A stretch of 64,000 nucleotides of DNA from Meghimatium bilineatum. Lineage: Eukaryota > Mollusca > Gastropoda > Stylommatophora > Philomycidae. The position numbers were made by a program, and so were the translations under genes. The notes under the pieces were generated by a model. It was not told where the DNA came from. It saw only the letters and a program-made list of their open reading frames with translations, and did no database searches. Shown piece by piece: positions 1 to 64,000 of the stretch (positions are counted from its first letter, which is position 1; every line of letters starts with the position of its first letter). The stretch spans positions 9,585,740 to 9,649,739 of the forward strand of contig CM067314.1 of assembly GCA_034231615.1 (NCBI GenBank), in the 5' to 3' direction.

Positions 1-17
1 ACCACCGGATCAATGAA

Positions 18-60
18 ATGAACGTGCAGTTGTGTTGTCGTCTGTTGCTGCTTGCCCTGT
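18..60 (+). CDS. possible signal-peptide first exon (unresolved)
   Basis: An ATG at 18 opens a short leader (MNVQLCCRLLLLAL) that looks like a signal peptide, followed by possible GT donors at 59, 61, 73, 79, 82 and 88. An ER enzyme needs such a leader upstream of 3920. However, the exon at 3920 needs a phase-0 partner and none of these donors gives one. Either another small exon lies between or this is not the first exon. Confidence 0.22.
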
Positions 61-664
61 GTAACTTTTGTTGTAACAGTTGTAACAGTGACGACACTAT
101 TAAAATGTAACTTGATCCTGAGTATTAGTATCTATTACATCTATTACTATCGGTATCATCATCAGAGATATCGGTATGTCTACACATGAGTAACCCGGTT
201 AATAACCCCAAAGTATGTTCGTCGGCTAGACCAATTGACTTGACCTCAACTGAAATCGAGATATAATGATGACTGCATTGTGTTAAATGAGTGCTAATAA
301 TCATAAATAATGAGTCTTGGAAATGGAAATAATCCGAAGAAATGTCATGTCGGAGTAGTGGAGTACCAGTACACTAATATGAATAGATTCAATAGTCATA
401 GTCTGTGAATGTTAGTTATTTGTCATGATTGAGAAGCTTTTTCCTCTATTTTTCTTGCAAAAACTAGGAAACTGAAAAATAGGTTAACTGTTAACCCCAT
501 TAGTCAGTAAACAGCAGGGAGTAAATGTTGGAAAGAGAGTTGTGATGTAAAGAAATAAGCCTCCACATTTTGAGTTGAGGAGAAAAAGCAGTTCACATTT
601 TAACACATTTTCATTTGCTACAGGGGTTTTTTTAGAGTTTGTACAAAATTCACTTTTTAGATTA
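61..664. other. no recognised feature
   Basis: AT-rich sequence. The short open frames have no family resemblance and no splice logic tying them to the gene. Confidence 0.6.
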
Positions 665-702
665 AATTTGCACATATATCACGAGAACAAGAAATAGTAG
701 CA

Positions 703-714
703 CCCCCCCCCCCC
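703..714 (+). repeat. poly-C run
   Basis: Twelve consecutive C residues next to the AT microsatellite. A matching G run occurs at about 1367-1377. Confidence 0.8.
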
Positions 715-748
715 ACCATTTCTAAAAAGGCCAATTTTAAATTATAGG

Positions 749-1041
<293 letters not shown>

Positions 1042-1574
1042 CCTATATTTAAACAGAAATGGACAGAGAATGTATTTATCACAAGTTTATTTTGAAGAAA
1101 CATACTTTTAGTATTGAAAAATTAATGTACAAAATAAAATATTATGTATAAATTAAAAATTAAAATAATTTCACACATAAAATGTGAACTTACCCAATCT
1201 TCCAAACAATAACTTCCACTCAAACTGTATTAGTTTTGTAGATAATCCAATTACAAATGCAAAAATTTGTAGGATATAGCATAGTACTTCAATTATTTTT
1301 GTTGTTCACAAAATATTGGAATCAGAGCATAAATTCTCAAAGTAAGTGGGAGTTAAAGCCTTCTTGGGGGGGGGGGGAGGCCATATAGTGGATTCAGAAG
1401 TAATTGGGGGCGTTCAGGAGGTCTAGGAGTTGGTGGCTTCTTATAGAAGAAATTAATAATATATATTAAAAAATTAATTATGTGATTTTGCACGGAGGGA
1501 AAAAGGGTTAATCATTTCACATTTAAATTCTGAATTTTAATTCTTCTTATGCATGTCTTACACAATCACATTTT

Positions 1575-1706
1575 TCATGGTTCATTGCTGATTCACTGGT
1601 CCATGGGCTCATGCCCTTTGACCCAATACCATTGTGTGATATATGCATGTGTTTGTGAGCTGTTGTTTTGTTCCATATATTGTGTTCCATTTATCTAGCC
1701 ATATAA
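1575..1706 (+). repeat. short interspersed repeat family B, copy 1
   Basis: Matches 14447-14575, sharing TCCATGGGCTCATGCCCTTT and GTGTGATATATGCATGTGTT. The other copy is flanked by a duplicated target, which supports a mobile SINE-like unit. Confidence 0.65.
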
Positions 1707-2072
1707 ATTTTGATTATTCAATCATTTAAAAATTGACCATGTCTGACAGAAATAGGTGTCAGTTTTCTATGTGAATGAGAAAATAGAGCATGTATATATG
1801 TATGTATATTTTAGTAGGGAAAACTTCTTCTGTTCAACAGAATCAACACTTTTCCAATTTATCAACTGTGTCTCTTCAAAAAGGAAGATTAACTTACATA
1901 TTGCCAACACATGGAGGTTGTCCATGCTGATTTCAATAAGCGATTCAAGTATCTAAACATGAGTATTCCAAATTGTGTTCTATATCCTTTCTAACATGTA
2001 AACATTGCAGGGATCATCAAATCTAGAAGAAGAACTCATGACCTCACAACAAATGAAGAACTAAAAGTTGAA
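1707..2072. other. no recognised feature
   Basis: Unique-looking AT-rich intron or upstream sequence. No coding signature on either strand. Confidence 0.55.
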
Positions 2073-2142
2073 TTCTTCTTCTTCAGCGTTCATTCTCAAA
2101 CTCCCGCTGGATCTCCCTTATAGCAGGACCATGATCCTACTA
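2073..2142 (-). repeat. GAA-tailed short repeat, fragment
   Basis: Reads (CTT)n then CAGCGTTCATTCTCAAACTC and a GCAGGACCATGATCCTAC palindrome on the + strand. Truncated copy of the family described at 26717-26893. Confidence 0.7.
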
Positions 2143-2275
2143 TAACTGACACTGTACCCTGGATTATGGAAAGTAGTGCAGAAATAATTATTTGCATTTC
2201 CATGTGAAAAAATGAATTGCTGAAAAGATCATTGCTTAAGAGTGAGCATGGCATATTATATCTAGACAAAATTTT

Positions 2276-2412
2276 GTAGCCCGGCTCCGTGGCAGGATAT
2301 ACAGATTGCATCTCGGATGGCAAAGGTACAGGTTCAAACCCAGGTGTAGGCAACTTCATCCAGAGGGTTAAAAAAGCAGTGGCAGTCTACTCAATGTATT
2401 TAATATTACCTT
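2276..2412 (+). repeat. tRNA-related SINE, copy 1
   Basis: A head resembling tRNA has an A-box-like stretch near 2283 and a B box GGTTCAAACC at 2332. It is followed by a tail (GTAGGCAACTTCATCC, CAATGTATTTAATATTACC) that matches the tail at 59449-59510. Confidence 0.6.
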
Positions 2413-2689
2413 GAAAGTACTAGTGCCAACAAATGCTTAGCTTTTTTTTTGTTGGCTTACATCCTGATTTGGATATGCTGCCAACATTTTTTGGGAGTCC
2501 AGGTATACTGGAAATAAATTCCTTCTAAATTGTTCCAGAAAAAAGCTGATATTGTGTTTTTATTGATATTACAAAACAAGTAAGATAATATAGCTGATTG
2601 TAACGGACATACACCAGTCTAACAGGTGTTTATTCAAGCTGTCAGTGTTTACTATTTTCTAATGCAGACCTTGTTACATTGTTGACATT

Positions 2690-3005
2690 AATAGGGTTGA
2701 TGAGGTTATGATTTGTTGTTAAACTTCTTCTTTCGTTCACTTGAAACATGTCTATATCTGTAATTCTGTCTCCTGAATAAAACTGTCTTTTGTAGTTCAT
2801 AAGTGTCCCATAGAGCTTTGATTTCAGTGTTGTTCTTCTGGCCAATATGTCTGCCTCAGCGTTTCATGCTCATAACACTCTTGAAGTATATGTTTGGCAC
2901 TCTGAGCTGCCTGTCCACATGTACACATGGCCGTGGTGCCAATCTTAAACTTTGTATACATGTGACTGCGGAGTCGGTTGTGTCCTGTTCTGAGGCGTAG
3001 AATTA
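2690..3005 (-). mobile_element. LINE ORF2 C-terminal fragment
   Basis: The minus strand reads LRLRTGHNRLRSHMYTKFKI, then CTCGQAAQSAKHILQEC, the zinc-binding tail found at the end of many metazoan LINE ORF2 proteins. Dead: frameshifts and stops follow. Confidence 0.75.
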
Positions 3006-3083
3006 TAACGTGTTCTGATTTGTTCTGTTGTTAAACAATATGTGTCCTCACAGAGAATCTGAGGAATGATTTTCAATGTGTTT

Positions 3084-3235
3084 CTTCTTCTTCATTCTCA
3101 AACTCCCGTTGAATCTCCCTTGTAGCAGAACCATGGTACTCCTAGATTTTCTGCAGAATGTAGTCCTCAGAATGTAAATGCATTGTGTTGCCATTTTATT
3201 TGCACTCATGGCCCAACACATTAGTCTTTGGCTGG
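3084..3235 (-). repeat. GAA-tailed short repeat, near full length
   Basis: Shows the full order CTTCTTCTT, TCTCAAACTCCCGTTG, CTTGTAGCAGAACCATGG, GCAGAATGTAGTCCTC and TTTTATTTGCACTCATGG, as in the copy at 26717. Confidence 0.75.
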
Positions 3236-3318
3236 TTTTAATGTGTTTGAATATAGAAGTGTAATGTCAAGCAAATAGCTGTCTGCATCAATATGTTTGT
3301 TAGATAAGTGTAGTTGCT

Positions 3319-3320
3319 GG

Positions 3321-3393
<73 letters not shown>
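3319..3393 (+). repeat. (TCTA)n microsatellite, LINE 3' tail
   Basis: About 18 units. It abuts an inverted LINE end (3394-3550). The same LINE has (TAGA)n tails at 23785 and 60522, so this is a tetranucleotide tail rather than an independent microsatellite. Confidence 0.85.
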
Positions 3394-3394
<1 letters not shown>

Positions 3395-3550
3395 TCGCTA
3401 AACCCTTTATTGCTTTCAGCGTCAGGGGTAGAAGATTTTTCTGGAGACGGCACTCTGTGTGCTGAGTATATTGTGGAATTTGTTGCCTGTTTTATTTCAG
3501 TGATCCATCGTTTTCGTGGTCAACCTCTAGGTCCGCAATATTGATTGTAG
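3394..3550 (-). mobile_element. LINE 3' end, tetranucleotide-tailed family
   Basis: The reverse complement matches 23610-23790 and 60370-60525 (ACCTAGAGG, CAGAAAAATCTTCTACCCCTGA and CAGCGAA-type segments). 5'-truncated copy. Confidence 0.75.
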
Positions 3551-3919
3551 CATATTTAATGTGATTTTTTCTACTTCGAATGTAGCGTTCTCGAGAAAAC
3601 CCTCCATTTAATTCAAACAACTTGAGTTCTCACTGTCTGATTGCTAACCCTTTTGCAGTGTTGTATTGGGAAAACCTCACCTGGCTACAAAGTGATCTCT
3701 AATTAACACATACATTAATAAATCCACCTATTCCAGATGAAGAATCCCAAAACACCGAACTACACTTCCAGTTACTGCATGATCTGATAAATTGTGTCCA
3801 AGTCTTAGGTTATAATATTTTATTATGTAGGCATATAATATATCATTTATTTTTGTAATAATGACATTTTAAAATCTAGTTATGTCAATAGGCCTATATT
3901 CTCTTTTAATATTTTTCAG
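3551..3919. other. intron sequence before exon a
   Basis: No repeat or coding signal recognised apart from the pyrimidine-rich acceptor tract at about 3898-3919. Confidence 0.55.
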
Positions 3920-62026
<58,107 letters not shown>

Positions 62027-62029
62027 GTA

Positions 62030-62128
62030 AGTCATAGTGTGTAATACAATGTTATAGTGTGTAATGCAATGTTATAGTGTGTAATACGATGTCATAGTGT
62101 GTAATGCTATGTCATAGTGTGTAACTCA
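62030..62128 (+). repeat. 21-bp tandem repeat at a donor
   Basis: About five units of CATAGTGTGTAATACAATGT, beginning three bases into the intron after exon t. Confidence 0.92.
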
Positions 62129-62164
62129 TTGATAAGACATAAGAACATCACTTTACACATAGTG

Positions 62165-62465
62165 GATCATAGTTTGGACAAACCTCTGATATACAATAGA
62201 ATGTCAGATAAAATCCAACAGGTGCCGGCCATGATAAACATGTGGGCAAACCTCTGATATATACTAGTATGTCAGATAAAATCTAACAGGTGCCGGCCAT
62301 GATAAACATGTGGGCAAACCTCTGATATATACTAGAATGTCAGAAAATCCGACAGGTGCCGGCCATGATAAACATATAAACATGTGGGCAAGCCTCTGAT
62401 ATATACTAGAATGTCAAATAAAATCCAACAGGTGTTGGCCATGATAAACATGTGGGAAAACCTCT
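62165..62465 (+). repeat. ~68-bp tandem repeat, 4-5 units
   Basis: CATGTGGGCAAACCTCTGAT, ATACTAGAATGTCAGATAAA, CAGGTGCCGGCCATGATAAA. Confidence 0.92.
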
Positions 62466-62939
62466 AATATAAACAAAGAGCCCTGGGAAAGTGTCAACTG
62501 CGAAGCGTGATAAAATGAAAACCGACCATGCTGTGTCACCTGTGATAGTACAAGAGGAGCATGAAGACTTCATCACTGACGTAATAAGCACATGCCAATT
62601 AACAACATGATCATTCTCTTCATATGAACCATGCAACAAAACAGCCGACATTCAATGGAAAACATCATCAAAGAGCAAAAAAATTATAATCAAAAACTTC
62701 TGCAGGAAAGGTTACACGTATGCCATTTTTTTTTTTTACCATAGAAGGACTTGTTGGTGGGAGAGAATGATACTCTAAAATCAAACTGCTACTGCCTTGT
62801 AGGCTAGACTCTGGTAGGGTCAAAGGCTAATGGAGTAAAACCATAAACAAACTGGTTGAAGGCAAGTGGGGAAACCACTGCTGTATCATCCCTAGAGCAT
62901 CATGTTTCATACTGAACACAGATCGCATTCCTATCACGG

Positions 62940-63240
62940 TATGCAAGAATACCATCAACATAGCAACATGGAATGTTAGAACCCTGAAAGATTTAGGGAA
63001 ATTAGAAAACATTGAACAGTAAATTAGGAGAATGGAGATCAACATCCATTGGATCTTTGTAAAATGAGATGGTTGGGAGCAGGCAGCATAGTATCGAAAG
63101 ACTTCAAAATAATATACTCTGGAGGAAACCAACATAGAAATGGAGTAGCTGTAATTTTAGACAAGAGAGCAAGATCTGTGAAGGGCTTATGAGTATATCA
63201 GACAGAGTTCTACTTGTTACATTCAGCCCATTAACATCAA
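62940..63240 (+). mobile_element. LINE ORF2 N-terminal endonuclease fragment
   Basis: INIATWNVRTLKDLGKLENI near 62957-63020 is the first catalytic block of the APE-type endonuclease. RMEINIHWI, NQHRNGVAVILDKRA and SDRVLLVTFSPL follow across frame breaks. This is the only 5' LINE portion in the window. Confidence 0.82.
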
Positions 63241-64000
63241 TGAGTATATCAGACAAGGTTCTACTTGTTACATTCAGCCCATTAACATCAATGAGTATAT
63301 CAGACAGAGTTCTACTTGTTACATTCAGCCCATTAACATCAATGAGTATATCAGACAGAGTTCTACTTGTTACATTCAGCCCATTAACATCAATGAGTAT
63401 ATCAGACAAGGTTCTACTTGTTACATTCAGCCCATTAACATCAATGAGTATATCAGACAGAGTTCTACTTGTTACATTCAGCCCATTAACATCAATGAGT
63501 ATATCAGACAGAGTTCTACTTGTTACATTCAGCCCATTAACATCAATGAGTATATCAGACAAGGTTCTACTTGTTACATTCAGCCCATTAACATCAATGA
63601 GTATATCAGACAAGGTTCTACTTGTTACATTCAGCCCATTAACATCAATGAGTATATCAGACAAGGTTCTACTTGTTACATTCAGCCCATTAACATCAAT
63701 GAGTATATCAGACAAGGTTCTACTTGTTACATTCAGCCCATTAACATCAATGAGTATATCAGACAGAGTTCTACTTGTTACATTCAGCCCATTAACATCA
63801 ATGAGTATATCAGACAGAGTTCTACTTGTTACATTCAGCCCATTAACATCAATGAGTATATCAGACAAGGTTCTACTTGTTACATTCAGCCCATTAACAT
63901 CAATGAGTATATCAGACAAGGTTCTACTTGTTACATTCAGCCCATTAACATCAATGAGTATATCAGACAGAGTTCTACTTGTTACATTCAGCCCATTAAC
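63189..64000 (+). repeat. 51-bp tandem repeat grown inside a LINE ORF
   Basis: Sixteen units of GAGTATATCAGACAGAGTTC, TACTTGTTACATTCAGCCCA, TTAACATCAAT reach the window end. 51 bp equals 17 codons, and the unit encodes SISDRVLLVTFSPLTSM in the frame of the endonuclease upstream. Two variants (CAGAG and CAAGG) occur. Confidence 0.95.

Noticed and set aside
18..113. Complete small secreted peptide gene starting at 18
   Set aside because: The frame is only 31 codons with a stop at 111. A signal-peptide exon is the more sensible reading, and even that has a phase problem.
63104..63919. 271-codon repetitive frame on the minus strand (LSDILIDVNGLNVTSRT units)
   Set aside because: Antisense of the 51-bp array. 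The period is divisible by three and lacks stops. The sense strand explains the sequence as a LINE endonuclease segment.

Overview
This is a low-GC animal genomic window, about 97% non-coding. One split gene on the + strand runs almost end to end. Twenty coding exons (1,768 nt, 589 codons plus one base, with one unbroken reading frame across all 19 junctions) encode most of a protein disulfide isomerase of the PDIA5 type, between 3920 and 62026. The exons are short (13-196 nt) and the introns long (0.39 to 9.9 kb). This structure, with abundant non-LTR retrotransposon tails, Helitron, Penelope-like and SINE debris, suggests a lophotrochozoan invertebrate, possibly a mollusc. The species assignment is inference.

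Gene layout: exons at 3920-15498 encode the non-catalytic N-terminal thioredoxin-fold region. Exons at 19794-30386 encode module 1 (active site CGYC), those at 40290-45621 module 2 (CGHC), those at 49278-54436 module 3 (CGHC), and those at 57232-62026 a fourth module (CGHC). Module 4 is cut by the window edge. Vertebrate PDIA5, as I know it, stops after three catalytic modules, so the fourth is the main coding novelty. Modules 2 and 4 share exon sizes and phases, which suggests duplication of an exon block. Module 2 includes a 13-nt microexon and a GC-AG intron. The exon with the start codon and the C-terminal exons were not identified with certainty.

Introns: they are filled with about 30 LINE fragments (nearly all C-terminal ends, on both strands), a degenerate Helitron Rep ORF (about 17.2-18.5 kb, minus), a Penelope-like GIY-YIG fragment (32.6-33.0 kb, minus), tRNA-related SINEs, a GAA-tailed short repeat in about ten copies, several unnamed repeat families, a TTAA-flanked element (11.9-12.9 kb), a TA-flanked element with terminal inverted repeats (19.9-21.9 kb), and two foldback elements.

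Tandem repeats: more than twenty arrays are present. Nine of the twenty donor sites have an array starting within about 40 bp downstream. In one case (49390-49640) the first unit is the exon end plus its donor. The window ends in a 51-bp array that grew, in frame, from the endonuclease ORF of a LINE. I see no bacterial genes, no CRISPR, no rRNA and no convincing functional tRNA gene.
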